NCBI GenBank assembly: GCA_021399445.1
Contig: JAJTUQ010000022.1
Location: 47,553-111,552 of the forward strand
Length of the DNA stretch: 64,000 bases
Reading direction: 5' to 3'
Origin: Xylogone sp. PMI_703
Taxonomy: Eukaryota > Ascomycota > Leotiomycetes
Position 1 is the first letter of the stretch. Every line of letters begins with the position of its first letter. The notes under the pieces are model-generated. The model had not been told where the DNA came from. It searched no databases and saw nothing but the letters and a program-made list of their open reading frames with translations. Shown piece after piece: positions 34,449 to 46,089 of this stretch. The translations under genes and the position numbers were made by a program.

Positions 34449-36443
34449 TTAGATCAGCTTAATGTCGCTGAAAATGGCCCTTTCCGCTGCTTCTCCGTCC
34501 ATGATACCATCAACATATGCTTCGCTGACAAGCTGATACGCTCCACCACCTTGATAACGGAGAATAAAAGGGACTTGTACGCCCCTGATAAGGGAAATGA
34601 CATCACCTTGCTTAATATTCTCTGAACCAAGAATTAAATGACCTTTTTTACTGATGAATGGAAGTCGCCCCAAACTTTTCCCCATGATCTCTGAGCTTAA
34701 TCTCATAGTCCCTGTGCTTAATCCCACATGTGTATTGACTTTGGCCTTGCTACTTTCAGTTTTCATTCGCTCTTCCAAGAATTTTTGTGCTTCTAACTTG
34801 ATATAATACTCCCTGATGTAATTTATACCAATTTTGAGTAATACCACAGCCTCAGAAAAGCGTCCATCTCCAACCCTAGTTAACCTTGCATTTTGGTCCC
34901 ATCCCACTTCCCCAATAGAGGTCCTAGCTGCCGCTTGCAGACGATCCTCAAAATCTAGGAAAATGTCCTTACTGTAATACGTAAGACGAAGAGTCTCAAC
35001 TAACCACTCTGACGGCCACGAGAATGTATCTGAAAGGGGTACCTCCTGGCTAGAAGCTCTTCTAGGGAAGGATCCGACTCGGTGGACTTCATCATACATG
35101 TTGCCTATGACTGATATTGCCTTTACCAAGCCACCACTTCCTCTCGTGAGGGGCATCTTCAAATTCGTGGGTGCTGGGCCAGAAGCTCTGAATGCTGGAT
35201 AAATTGTAATATGGTCATTTCTCACGTCTTGCAACATATGATTAACGGAACGAGACCAGTCTGGCACCCAGGACGGCAGATTATCTTGAGACTTAGAAGC
35301 CTGGCATAATGAGAGTAGTGTCATGTGGCCTTGCTGCAACATAGCTACCATTGCCAGAGTGTAAATTTCAGTGTAAGACTTCGTATAGTCAGGAAAGACA
35401 CCCCTTCTTTTCAAGTCATCTCTGTCTGATGCAAGACTCAAAAGGGCAAATATTTTATCTCGGGGATCTGTTGATTCTAAATGATGTGGTCCATGGCGAT
35501 GATGGTTATGGGATCCTACACAAGTGAGGCGGAGAAGGGCCGCCAGCGGGAATCGATTGTCTCGATAAACATTCCGCGAGCACAGCATGATATTTGGTCT
35601 ATGGTGGAACAGCTCTTTGATAATTTCCAAATGATATCTCGTCAACGGCCTTCGGTTCATGAAATTCCGTGTGAGAATGGTCCGAAAAGCCTGATACGCA
35701 TTGATAGCTGCACGGCATCGACTTCTACTGATTCTTTTAGTCCCACAAACCAAATCCGCATTCTCTGGAAGGGTTATTTCCTGCAAAACCCATATACGAC
35801 CCCACCACGGCCGTGTAAAGAAGCGCTTCATTCCATCAATCGGCAACAGGTTATTTTTGCCACGCCATCCACATATAGAGTGAAAGAGACTCTCGAGTTC
35901 CTGATTTCGAGCATAAATAGAGGGGTTTTGAAACATCAAATTTTGCCACATCTCAGTGTGGGGACCCTCTGCATGGGTGATACCGCAAGCCTCTGCTTTG
36001 CGGCCAAAAGAATCCAAATAATCCATAACGATATCACTATCGGAGTCTCTTGGCCCGAGCCAAGCTGATACTTGTTTAGCTTGTCGATAAATATCCGCCA
36101 TGAGCTCAACTTGCCAACTTTTTTCTTCATTATTTCTCTGGTCAATACAAACTGAGTCAATCCAAATGACGAGGCTCTCATCACTAAGCCGGAGTGCCAT
36201 TATAGCATCATACAGATTTTTTGTCACAAGGACTGGCAGGCCCTCAACAAATATCACACGCTTGATATCTGTGTCGCCCCAAACATAAGACAAAGTCTTA
36301 TATTGTGGCTTATCAACAAGAAAAGCATGGAAGATTTGACAAGATGGTATTAGCTTATGTTCTGCGCACTGGCTTCGCGGGAGGACTTTTAAGAGTCTAA
36401 TCTCTTTATTGAGGCTGTCTAACGGGAGGTATGGAAATTTCAT
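34449..36443 (-). CDS. HET-domain protein (heterokaryon incompatibility)
   Basis: Intact frame of 664 aa from the ATG at 36443, chosen because the protein then begins MKFPYLPLDSLNKEIRLL, the usual HET opening; an in-frame extension of 41 residues exists. HET landmarks in order are YKTLSYVWGDTD, DAIMALRLSDESLVIWIDSVCIDQRNNEEKSWQV (conserved block), ADIYRQAKQVSAWLG, RPWWGRIWVLQEI and STDPRDKIFALLSLASD. HET proteins trigger growth arrest or cell death after fusion of incompatible hyphae, acting with a partner protein that is not evident here. The C-terminal 250 residues are lineage-specific. No disablement seen, in contrast to the HET pseudogene 6 kb away. Confidence 0.92.
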   Translation of the reverse strand: MKFPYLPLDSLNKEIRLLKVLPRSQCAEHKLIPSCQIFHAFLVDKPQYKTLSYVWGDTDIKRVIFVEGLPVLVTKNLYDAIMALRLSDESLVIWIDSVCIDQRNNEEKSWQVELMADIYRQAKQVSAWLGPRDSDSDIVMDYLDSFGRKAEACGITHAEGPHTEMWQNLMFQNPSIYARNQELESLFHSICGWRGKNNLLPIDGMKRFFTRPWWGRIWVLQEITLPENADLVCGTKRISRSRCRAAINAYQAFRTILTRNFMNRRPLTRYHLEIIKELFHHRPNIMLCSRNVYRDNRFPLAALLRLTCVGSHNHHRHGPHHLESTDPRDKIFALLSLASDRDDLKRRGVFPDYTKSYTEIYTLAMVAMLQQGHMTLLSLCQASKSQDNLPSWVPDWSRSVNHMLQDVRNDHITIYPAFRASGPAPTNLKMPLTRGSGGLVKAISVIGNMYDEVHRVGSFPRRASSQEVPLSDTFSWPSEWLVETLRLTYYSKDIFLDFEDRLQAAARTSIGEVGWDQNARLTRVGDGRFSEAVVLLKIGINYIREYYIKLEAQKFLEERMKTESSKAKVNTHVGLSTGTMRLSSEIMGKSLGRLPFISKKGHLILGSENIKQGDVISLIRGVQVPFILRYQGGGAYQLVSEAYVDGIMDGEAAERAIFSDIKLI

Positions 36444-37211
36444 GATTTGGAAAATCTGCAAGCAAGATATTTGAGAATAGAAGCCGTGAAATTGGTGGTA
36501 AAGGTGCAAAGTATACCTCGGGCTTTCAACGTTAGATATATTAAGTCCCAGATGACAGGCGACCAAATAATTCTAGGCTTGAGTATGCCTTGCTGTTGCA
36601 TAATATGGTGGCCGTGCTGTGGCGCCGGCAATCACCGAACCCCTTATCTTACTGTATATATAGAACTCCCATTCGTACACCTCCTAATACACACAGATCA
36701 CTCAATTATTACTATATACAACCGTAACTTATGCGACACTTGCCGATCTCGTTTAACACAAATGCGAAGAACAACCTAATGAAGAGATCATAGCGCACAT
36801 TATAGTAAAGGGCAAGAGACAAAATATAATGATATATAATGCTTAAATGTTAATATTAGATATTTTAAATACAAATTTCTCGAGCTTTTATACTACTTAC
36901 TTTAAGAATAAAGTTAACTATAATAGCCGGTAAATAAACTTTTTATATAATAAGCCTTATAGATAGAACTTAATTATCATGTATACTTTCTTATAGATTA
37001 ATTATGTCTGGCTAAGATAATAAGAATGAATTATTAATAAGTCTCGAGTCAGTTCTAATAAGATATTGTAGTACTTATATCAGACTAGCTTGTGAAAGAG
37101 GAATGTTATGAACATTGATCCTAGAAGGTTACTCCATGTTGAGGCATATATTTTAACCAATGTTAAAGTTCAGAAACTTTTATACTACTACTTGAATTTA
37201 TGCGAAATATC
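36444..37211. other. AT-rich intergenic region
   Basis: The HET gene's upstream region grades into a very AT-rich tract from about 36.8 to 37.2 kb, possibly degraded repeat. No ORF supported. Confidence 0.45.
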
Positions 37212-38612
37212 TCAACATACTTTATCCTTTGTAATAACTTTGTAGTATAACACTTCAAACTCCTTCAGAGTACGATTTTGATCATGTCTCTGCGCTAGTT
37301 GTCGACTCCTAGCCTTCATACAAGTATATTCTTCTTTATTAGCCGTTAGAACTATTTCCAGCCTTTTCGCCAAATCAACTTTATTACCGGGTTGAAACAG
37401 ATATCCATTCCCGTCTACTAAGTGAGGTAGTGCCATGGCATTAGCCGCAACAATGGGAAGCCCAGAGGCCATTGCCTCAAGACTGCTGAGGCTTTGCAGC
37501 TCAGCCGTTGATGGCATGACAAAAACTGCTGCTTTGGTGTATGCAAGCGTTTTATCACTCTCTGCGACATACCCGGCAAATTCAACCCTATCAACCATCC
37601 CTAATTCCTGAGCCAAAGCTTCAAGACTGGTTAACATGGGCCCATCTCCGATAATTCGAAGCTTCGCGTTTAACGCAAGCGGTAAAAGGTGGAAAGCCTT
37701 CAAAAGAATATCCAGGTTCTTCTCAGGTGCTAGACGACCTACGAATAGGACCTCATTTTCAAGTGGCCAGCTCTCTCTATGAAAATCGGTTAAGCGGATG
37801 CCACATGAAATGTCAATCACGCGTTGAGCAGACAACTTCAACAGATTTTGAAGGTATTTAGCTGCCATAGCAGTCGGCGCTGTAATCATGTCGGCCATTT
37901 GATATGTCCAGGCCGCATCTCTAAGTAAAAGCCATATTCCTACTGAAAATCCCCATCCTCTAAATCCTGTACACTCGCTCGCATTCTCGGGCATAAAATG
38001 GTTTGTTGCTATGATTGGAATGCCTCGTTTATGTGCTTCTCGAACAACGCCACGTCCTATTTGGAAGAAGGATTGAATATGGACAATATCGGGTTGAATG
38101 TCATCAAGAATAGGGCTAACGGCTTCTCGTACCTCCCAAGGTAGTGCGCATCTTAGGGATGTCAGAAATGACCACTTGACTGAACGTAATCGATGAAGGG
38201 TTATATTATCATGCTCTCCCCTAAATATACCTGGAGGGCCATCAGATGAGGGTGCCACTACATGAACCTCGTGCCCATAGCTAGCAAGCCCAACAGCAAG
38301 CTGTTTTGTAAAGACGGCCGCTCCATTAATATCTGGAAAGAAAGTATCTCCCGCTATGAGAATTTTCAACGTATTTCTAGGTACTCGTGACGTTCCGTAG
38401 TCGGGTATAGTGTCAGTTCGTGATGAAGGGTCTAAATTATGCGTCTGGTACAGACGTTGACAATACCACGATAGAATGAGACAACAGGTTATGATAATAA
38501 GAAAGCTCCAAAACGGTGATAGGTATTGCCACCCAACCAATGGAAAAGTCTCAGAGATGTTCATAGATAGTGCTACAAGAAACATATAAAGATTGGCGTC
38601 AAAGCATCCCAT
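37212..38612 (-). CDS. GT4-family glycosyltransferase, membrane-anchored
   Basis: Intact intronless frame of 466 aa. A hydrophobic segment at about residues 28-50 anchors the protein, with the catalytic part after it. The N-terminal GT-B domain starts KILIAGDTFFPDINGAAVFTKQLAVGLASYGHEVHVV and has ATNHFMPEN. The C-terminal nucleotide-sugar domain has VLFVGRLAPEKNLDILLKAF, LRIIGDGP and the E-x7-E motif at Glu371/Glu379, then MASGLPIVAA. The relatives I recall are lipid-directed glucosyl- and mannosyltransferases of bacteria and plants (SQD2/MgtA-like), so a lipid or polyol acceptor is plausible. It lies on the same strand as, and 590 bp from, a membrane acyltransferase. Donor sugar and acceptor are unknown. 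Confidence 0.9.
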   Translation of the reverse strand: MGCFDANLYMFLVALSMNISETFPLVGWQYLSPFWSFLIIITCCLILSWYCQRLYQTHNLDPSSRTDTIPDYGTSRVPRNTLKILIAGDTFFPDINGAAVFTKQLAVGLASYGHEVHVVAPSSDGPPGIFRGEHDNITLHRLRSVKWSFLTSLRCALPWEVREAVSPILDDIQPDIVHIQSFFQIGRGVVREAHKRGIPIIATNHFMPENASECTGFRGWGFSVGIWLLLRDAAWTYQMADMITAPTAMAAKYLQNLLKLSAQRVIDISCGIRLTDFHRESWPLENEVLFVGRLAPEKNLDILLKAFHLLPLALNAKLRIIGDGPMLTSLEALAQELGMVDRVEFAGYVAESDKTLAYTKAAVFVMPSTAELQSLSSLEAMASGLPIVAANAMALPHLVDGNGYLFQPGNKVDLAKRLEIVLTANKEEYTCMKARSRQLAQRHDQNRTLKEFEVLYYKVITKDKVC

Positions 38613-39202
38613 ATCTTTGGATAAGAAGAGATTTCGAGATTGTGTCTAAACAGTTCTGATGAGTGCCTACAAATGATTAGATAGCAAGTTTCTGACTAGC
38701 GGAATAGCCGGAACTAGCATCATCCCATTAATAGAGGGGCTACAATCTACATTACTGTATAGTACTATTCCCTTTGGATAATTTGTACTTGCCTAGAATG
38801 ACCTAGTTCTAGTTAGAAGCCGAGAAACCACTACTAGTTAAGAATAGTCTTTGTGATCCTCATCAAATAATATCAAGAGTACTAATCCCCACTTTAATCC
38901 TAGCATTTGCTCTCAGACTCAAATTGTTGGGGGCGAAGCAATGTCAATTGGCGCAGGCATACTATGTGCAGTTACTGCCAAGGAGAATACACTTCAGCCC
39001 GAAATCCCAGCTGAGGGCAACGAACGGTGCCAAGTATTCTATTATAACTATAAGCTTACAGTATGCAGATTCTAATCATCGCTTTACATGCAGGTCTGAC
39101 ACAGTTATCAGGAGTGTCAGTCAATACCAAAACTAAGTTTACGAACAAGACCATTTTACCAATACCAATACCAAGACCTCGAATCCACAAGAAACAATCA
39201 AG
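38613..39202. other. Intergenic, nothing recognised
   Basis: Spacer between the acyltransferase and glycosyltransferase genes; upstream region of the latter. Confidence 0.5.
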
Positions 39203-40486
39203 CTAGAAGCATATCTTACTTCTTGATAAAGATCTAGGCACAACCCAGCATTTGTACAAAATAACCCAGCAGTACCCCGCATATCGCCATCTTGAAGTTG
39301 TCCTATTCATCTTTGTGTTATGCTCCCTAGAAAGCGCGGTAATATTGCTCTTCTCCAGTTCCGCCTCATTACGCGGAATCAAGGCGTCTCTAAAATACCG
39401 ACCATAGATTTGCTGAACCATCTCTTCCATAACGACGGTGGGGGCGAGCAGAGTAAAGTAAGTCACAACGCGGTTATCAAGACATCTTGGCACAGATGAG
39501 AAGGCCATGCCATGCATTATGGCAGAGAAAAGGAACACGGCCATAATTACCGCATACCGTGAGTTGCGTATGCTCTTCGGCAAAAAAACAATGCAATTCA
39601 ACAAAAATCTGCTATTCTCTATAAGCTGCTTTCGCAGTATCTTGTGCCACCAGTACGTGTAGAACCGAGCCATAGTATATGCATCCCGGATATCTCCCCA
39701 TAGAGGTGTCCAATCTGCTGGATCATGGCCCAGGAAAAGTACTGCGAATATGGCACACCAGCCATGGACAAACTCGATGATCCAGTATTGCTGAAAATCT
39801 CCAAGTGCCTCTATGTAAACACAAGAAAGCAGAAAATTGAGATCAAAATGAGTGTGGCGGTAGAGAAGTGAATGCTCTCCAGCCTTATCAAAGTCGGGTA
39901 ATTGCACATTGAAGCGGAAATGGTGTGCGATGATATAGTATATCACAGAAGTCCACAGAACTTTAGTCAGCTTTCTGAAGATGAACGTGAATTTATCATT
40001 ATGGCTGTCTGTCTTCTCAGAGTCTTCTTTAGGAAGTGTAGTCGGCGTCGGTAATTGGGATATCGGCCGTCTGGAAGAAGGCCTAGGATCCAGAGCTACG
40101 TATAATGCTTTGCGCAGACGCATCTGCAAGGACAAAGAAGGATCTATATCAATGGGACTCAACAAAAGGGCCCAATTGCCCTGCATTATCTGGCACACCA
40201 TATATACCGTCATTTGCCCACCGTAGATTTTGGAGCGATCAATGTGGCCAATAGCAAATGCACATATTGCAGCGTTCAATAAAGCGATGAGTAGTCGCAT
40301 TACTTCCTGCTCAATACCAGTGATGGCAATAGCTAGAGTAATTACTGTATGTGCTAGGATGCCTCCCCCTATAGCAGTAGCGAGCTCAGAGAAAGGTGGC
40401 AGAAATTGATCGGTGGAAAGATCAGAATGTTCTGATGAGATGAATGTTATCGCTGCCATTGTGGTGAAGATACTAAGGGCAAACAC
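39203..40486 (-). CDS. Wax-synthase-like membrane O-acyltransferase
   Basis: Intact intronless frame of 427 aa with about eight hydrophobic helices. The family motif DWTPLWGDIRDAYTMARFYTYWWHKILRKQL sits at about residues 258-288, and the catalytic His is residue 325 in FSAIMHGMAF, as in the fungal wax-synthase-like (MBOAT-related) acyltransferases. Such enzymes acetylate or acylate hydroxyl groups of secondary metabolites or lipids. A hydrophilic loop (about 135-165) separates two membrane blocks. The position next to two glycosyltransferases fits acylation of a sugar or its lipid. The Met at residue 10 is an alternative start. The substrate is unknown. Confidence 0.87.
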   Translation of the reverse strand: MFALSIFTTMAAITFISSEHSDLSTDQFLPPFSELATAIGGGILAHTVITLAIAITGIEQEVMRLLIALLNAAICAFAIGHIDRSKIYGGQMTVYMVCQIMQGNWALLLSPIDIDPSLSLQMRLRKALYVALDPRPSSRRPISQLPTPTTLPKEDSEKTDSHNDKFTFIFRKLTKVLWTSVIYYIIAHHFRFNVQLPDFDKAGEHSLLYRHTHFDLNFLLSCVYIEALGDFQQYWIIEFVHGWCAIFAVLFLGHDPADWTPLWGDIRDAYTMARFYTYWWHKILRKQLIENSRFLLNCIVFLPKSIRNSRYAVIMAVFLFSAIMHGMAFSSVPRCLDNRVVTYFTLLAPTVVMEEMVQQIYGRYFRDALIPRNEAELEKSNITALSREHNTKMNRTTSRWRYAGYCWVILYKCWVVPRSLSRSKICF

Positions 40487-41082
40487 TTAGGAGCTTTTGA
40501 CTGGCATAAAAGGATGATAAGGAAGGAAATGGAAAGAAAACAAGGAGCACCTATGCAGAGATAAAGGTTGGTAAGAAATATGAGTATTTTCCTCATGCAC
40601 TTCAGTAGCTGGGAATAGTAAAGACTCCGTTTGAATGTGATCCAGGTCTACTAACAGTCAGACGAGATCCACAAATTCAATATTTGTGCAAGATGATTCC
40701 TCATCTTCTTACCCCTTCGGGTCCGGCTTACCTAGACCTGACACGCTTCGGGTTTGTGAAGGCTGAAGGTGGGCTGAACAACACAAACTCTTGGCACTGC
40801 AGAACTATCACAGCTCAAAGGCTTTGCGCCAATAAATCTTCTTCGCAGCCCACTCTAGGGATGATGTAGCATTACGCTCAACGGTTAGGGATGACTTTGG
40901 TCACGTTGGCTGACTAGCAATATCACCCTAATAGTACTAGCAGATGATAAGTCAAGTTAATCTCAGGGCGCACGAGGCGAGATACATAATATAGCCTCTC
41001 TATTGAGTCGCTCTTTCTATGCGCCCTTTACAATTGGTGATAGGTGCGTAGGACATCGAAGACTCTGAAACAAGTGGGATCT
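40487..41082. other. Intergenic, divergent promoter region
   Basis: Shared upstream region of the minus-strand acyltransferase and the plus-strand mannosyltransferase. No coding content seen; co-regulation from this region is possible. Confidence 0.5.
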
Positions 41083-43022
41083 ATGATAATGGCCCGATAT
41101 TCCTATGTTCTTGGAGTCCTTCTGTTTCTCTCTACCTCTCTAATTCAAGACTGTGAGTTCTATATCAATTTCTCCTGCAGAATATGTGCTAATGTTGTTG
41201 TGCAGCAGGCAGTTGTGACACTTACCTGAGCGGATTTGAAAAAAATATAGTGGAGCCCATGACTGAACAGCCCAATCTACTGGCAGATACACACACTGGA
41301 AATGACATCAAGGGTTATGCAGATAAATTACAACATAACCCGAGCAAATCCATTTCAAGTACTGAGCAATCCCTCCTCCTATGTGACCGATATGGAGGAG
41401 TGAGCCAGGAGTTCGAACCAAAGTTGAACCGCCTTGTAGAAGTTCTTCCGGATGATACCTCCTATCCCGATCTAATCCGACCAATTGAGGATACAAACCT
41501 CAAGAAACAACTCCGGCAGATAGCGGTGCGAATGCGTGAGTTCAAAACGTATTTTAACGTGTGGAAGGAGGTGCACCTTGTTGTAGACCACACCGGTTTT
41601 GCTTATGTTAGAGACGACATTATCCAGCTCCTACGTTGTAGAATGGGTAATGATCACCGGAGGTTATCTTCATTGATCCAGCGCTACGAGGCATTTGGCT
41701 GGTTGTTAACGAGGATTGGGAATTTACTCTTTCCGTGGACTACGTTTTATTTCCCAAATGCTCTTTCTCTATACACACATATACATAATGGTGGGAGAGG
41801 AATTGTGACCACGGCCGGAGATAAGCAAGCACCTTGGCTACTGACTTCTATTCCTATGATACGAAGGCTAGGATGTAGCTTGCCTATCGAGATCATGTAC
41901 ATGGGTGATGAGGACTTAGGTTCCGACCTTCGTGACGAACTAGAGAGACTCCCCGGAGTTATTGTGAGGAATCTAAAACAGCTAGTTAACGAGGATCTAG
42001 AACTCAAAGGTTTTTCTATAAAACCATTCGCACTCCTCCTGTCTTCATTCAGGGAGGCCATCCTCCTTGATGCGGACGCAATCATGTTCCAAAACCCAGA
42101 AGTTTTATTTCAGGATCCAGACTATACCAAGTACGGAGCACTGTTTTTCCATGATAGGATTTTAAGCATTGAGGACCGGCGGCTTAGGTTCAGTCAGCCC
42201 GTTTTCTTCCATGATCAGGGATCTATTGCACGACACGGCCGACGGTGGCTCTTACAGACACTACCGGAACCGATCAGTGAGAAAGTTAAACAGAATAGGA
42301 TGTGGACTGGTAACAGTAGGCAAGTCCAGGAAAGTGGAGTGGTTGTTGTAGATAAGAAAAGACATTTCTTGGCTCTACTTGTGGTCACTTATATTAACGG
42401 GCCGGGACGTACAGGATTCTACAACATGTTTTATGGTAGGCGGAATTCTTCCCGTGCAGTAAGCAAACTAGAAGTTGTCTAATTACTAAATATAAATTTA
42501 GGAGACAAGGAGAGTTATTGGATTGGTTGGGAACTAGCAGGCGACGTGGACTATGCGTTCCATCCTGGAGAGTTAGCTGTGCCGGGAGTAATCTTTCAGT
42601 ATTCTCAGGAAGACTCCATGAATAATCAGAATATCCTCAAGCATTCATCAAAAACACTCAATGGCACTGGGAGACAAACTTGGAAGTACGACTCAGATAT
42701 AACTGTGTGTTCCCCTCAGTTACTTCACCTTGATAGAGACGGCAATCCACTATGGTTCAATGGGTGGATTCTCACCGACAAATTTGAAAAGACTAATCAG
42801 TCACTTGTGAACTTTCAAGGCTATATGCCGGAACCACCAAAGCTGAAGGACCCAGAGGCTTGGCAAATTGGCGATCATAATCTAGCATGCCTTTCTAATG
42901 ATAGAACATTCGAATTCACAAGACGTGAAAGAACTATTCTTGATGAAACCATCAAAACAGCAGTTGATGTTGGTTCATACGTACCCGGCACCGCACCTCC
43001 TCGTCAAACAGATTTCTATTAA
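41083..43022 (+). CDS. GT71 (MNN1-type) alpha-mannosyltransferase
   Basis: Three exons, 41083-41152, 41209-42435 and 42502-43022, with 56- and 66-bp introns, give 605 aa. The first exon encodes a signal-anchor (MARYSYVLGVLLFLSTSLIQD), so this is a type II Golgi-style protein. The GT71 domain has RGIVTTAGDKQAPWLLTSIPMIRRLGCSLPIEI and the metal-binding DxD at Asp311/Asp313 in EAILLDADAIMFQNP, then ALFFHDR and QESGVVVVDKKRH. The second junction restores FYNMFYGDKESYWIGWELAG, and the third exon carries PGVIFQYSQE and HLDRDGNPLWFNGW. Family members add alpha-linked mannose from GDP-mannose to glycans. It is transcribed divergently from the acyltransferase. Confidence 0.92.
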
Positions 43023-43346
43023 CAAGCTAAAATCTTAAATTGCACTTAAATCTATTCTAAAGCCGATAATCGTGTTTGGTCTTCAAGAGCGTTACCTTAA
43101 CCAAGATCATTATAGTTCATACACAACTTGTAAGTACCCTTCTCGACCTTACTCTCTTGTACTGTCCCCTACCCAATATGTAGAAATCTGCTTAGTAGTG
43201 CACACCAATCTAGTAGAGCGATTGATAATAACGAGGTATATTACTTCCATCGCTGTCCTTAGGCTCGATAATTCCTTCGCGATTCCGAGGAACACGCCCT
43301 GACTATGCTTCTTAGGAACTGAGAGTGGATACCTGTTGCATCAATC
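43023..43346. other. Convergent intergenic spacer
   Basis: Between the 3' ends of the mannosyltransferase and regulator genes; nothing else seen. Confidence 0.5.
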
Positions 43347-45690
43347 TTAATAGGTAGCCCCATTAAATCCCGCACCATCAATGAAATTATCCCATGTAGC
43401 CTGTACTATAGTTAATCAAGGAATATTTGATAGGATAGAGATACCCACCCAGTCAATGTCCATTTCAGTTGACATAAAGTATAAATCTTTGTTTAAGGAG
43501 GTACTATCATTGGATGAATGAAATCGAGGATTTGATCGAGGAATTTCAGCTACTAGATCAGGGATGGGCGTGGAAGAAGTGCTAACCCCACCAACTGGTT
43601 CAAAACGCGAAATCATATGAGTCATAACCTTATGTACTCTCTGAGCTTCCTCACAAGAGCCCTTTGCATCTTCCCAAAGAGTACATGATTTCTCTAATTT
43701 TTGCAAGATAGCACTGCTATCGGGAAAGGTGTTTGCGGGGCCTCTTTTTTGTCTATGTTCCAACTCTAACATCAGAATCATAGCGGCGAGAGCCAGCATT
43801 TTTCTTGTTTGTGAAAATCTATACCATGATGGCTGTAACAGATGTTGGCTGCTTAGGAGTGCAAGAGAGGACGAGATACATCGGTCTCGAGATATGGTGA
43901 ATTTAGGATCAAGCCTCTCTTTGGTAACAAATGTTCGATGTAGCGTACACATTCCCTGATGGTAAATTGTCTCCAGTTGCAACTTTGACATGTCAGATCT
44001 ATTTTTAATAGGAGAGGAGATTCCCGTGCCATCATTCCATTTCATATGTGGCGGAAAGTTGTGATATGCCTCATACAAGGATCCATCAATCGCAAGAACT
44101 GTCTCATATGATCCAGAATTCGGGTCATTATTGAAGTCAATTATACGACCTAGTGAACGAAAGAGGCGCCCTTTGAGAATCATATAGGTCACCGGCGTGA
44201 CTTCGGTGAGAGGCCTTGAGGGCGGCAAAACACCACTATCCTCTAATAACTCCCAGTCATGAAGGTTACGTGGCTCGCATGTATCCGAGTATATTGCTGG
44301 CGTCATGCGAGGAAACCCAACTCGAAATGATGCCACATCATCCATGCCTGCCACAGCGAACCAAACTCTGCGTCGATACTCGGCTCGCAGACCAGAGATA
44401 GATGGTGAGTGAGAAGGATCGCGATGATATCCCATATTTACCGCTGCGCGAATTATGACTCCCATCAAAATCCATAGGCCTCGACTGTTATCGTCCTTTC
44501 GATTAAGCTCAGCAGTTGCATTAAGGCGAAGTGTTTCCACAGTGTAGGGTAAACACTTAGCAATGTCACCACTAATTAAGCACTGGGCTGTGCGCAGCCT
44601 GTAAAGCTGGAATAAGGACTCCGAGATCCCTTCATACTCTGCCGGTTCATCGAATTGGTGGTATGAGAGCATAACAATAGCAAGGATAGAAAATAACAAG
44701 CCTAACCATATAACATTTGTCTGAGAAGGGTCTTTCCAATGTTCATTATACTGCTAACGTATTAGTGAATCGATGCCGTTGCATTCAAAGACGTTTATAC
44801 CTCGTGCATAAAAGTTGGTTGATGCAAGATGGCTAGCGTAGAAATAAGTACGTGGCTAATAGAATTCATTTGCTTACTGAAATAACTCACGCGGTATTAT
44901 AATAGGGAAAGACTTCTGATCGAAGAATTGACATATCATCCTATCAACTTCAAGTTTAGGTGGCAGACTGGCTGATATTTCTACTATTTCTATTGGCTTG
45001 ACGTGACCGAAGAGCAAGCTTGCTCCATCAACGGCGTGTGAGGGAGTATAAGAGGAGGTAAAATCGAGATCGTCGTAATGAGTTTGGCTCCAGTCGTCCT
45101 TAAGTTTGGTGATCTTTTAACCGCCGTTAGTTCGGTGGCTATACGAATCGAAGCCGCAAAGTGAAGACATTTCTCAAAAAGATAGGAAATCATAATTACC
45201 TCTTGCAGCACATCGTACCAGTCATCTGAACTCTTGTATACCGAATAAATACCGTCAATTACCGTTCTCCCTGTTCTGAATGCCTCGTCAGAAGCGTCTC
45301 CTGTTAGGGTGGCGAGTTCGGAGCCAGCCCCTGGAATACTCTGACTGGAGGCGCGATTATTTAGCGATGGATTTAGGTGCTGGGCCATCAGATTCTTTAC
45401 AAGATACTCCAAGTGAGCTAGGCGTTGTTGCATTGAGTCCCCTTGGCCCCCCTGAGGGACCGGTTGTGTCGTCTCATTCTTGGAGCTTTTATACCTGCAA
45501 GTTGCACGTTCGTCACGTGCTATACAATTCTGACAAGGTTTCTCACGATTACACTTAAGTCTGAAACCGTCAGTATTGATACTCAAAGCTTAGGGGTTTT
45601 ACACAAGACGGACTTTCTAGTTCGGCAAGGATCACACGAAAGTGGGACACGGGGACGGCGGCCGGGTTTGTAGAACTGTTTTACAGCCAT
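43347..45690 (-). CDS. Zn2Cys6 transcription factor, six exons
   Basis: Exons 45690-45614, 45560-45200, 45113-44891, 44832-44801, 44753-43449 and 43400-43347 give 683 aa; every junction is in phase. The Zn2Cys6 cluster (residues 19-47, CDPCRTRKLKCNREKPCQNC ... C) is split by intron 1, whose donor GTCCGT is weak but is the only one that rebuilds the motif. A coiled-coil-like stretch (QQRLAHLEYLVKNLMAQ) follows. Exons 3-5 carry a fungal-specific TF domain with PILHQPTFMHE, AAVNMGYHRDPSHSP and YRRRVWFAVAGMDD. The last 54-nt exon adds ATWDNFIDGAGFNG, a typical C terminus; without it the frame would end in intron sequence. It sits inside the glycosyltransferase/acyltransferase/SDR block and is the obvious candidate local regulator. 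Confidence 0.88.
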
Positions 45691-46089
45691 GGAAGTTGGC
45701 CTATCTCCTGGTGCTTGCATATTTTAAGATTATGGAGCGTTAGTTTCACTGTTAGTTATGGTTGTATGAAAATGGTCAGGCTGGGTGAAGTCCTGTGGAA
45801 TAATGACTAGTCATGGCTCTGAAAGCTTATTGGCTAAGTTCTTCGGTATAGAGATTCTCACGTGACTTTTCTCCGCGGACATGACGGCGATAAAGCTAAT
45901 AACTGCGGTACCAGCTTTAGCACATTACGATGGTACGTAGATAACAATGTCCATGGACTTTCTCCGTCGGCCATAAGACGTTATAAACCTCTTTTTATGC
46001 CTAATCATATTTTTATAAATGGGCCATATATTCCATTAGAAAAATGCAAAACAATAAGCCATATATCTTCCTTAGAACTGTTCACAGCA
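45691..46089. other. Divergent promoter region
   Basis: Upstream region shared by the regulator (minus) and the SDR (plus). An in-frame extension of the SDR frame into it looks non-coding. Confidence 0.45.

Noticed and set aside
36443..36566. Upstream 41-codon extension of the HET gene
   Set aside because: Residues look like translated leader; the family usually starts close to the chosen Met.
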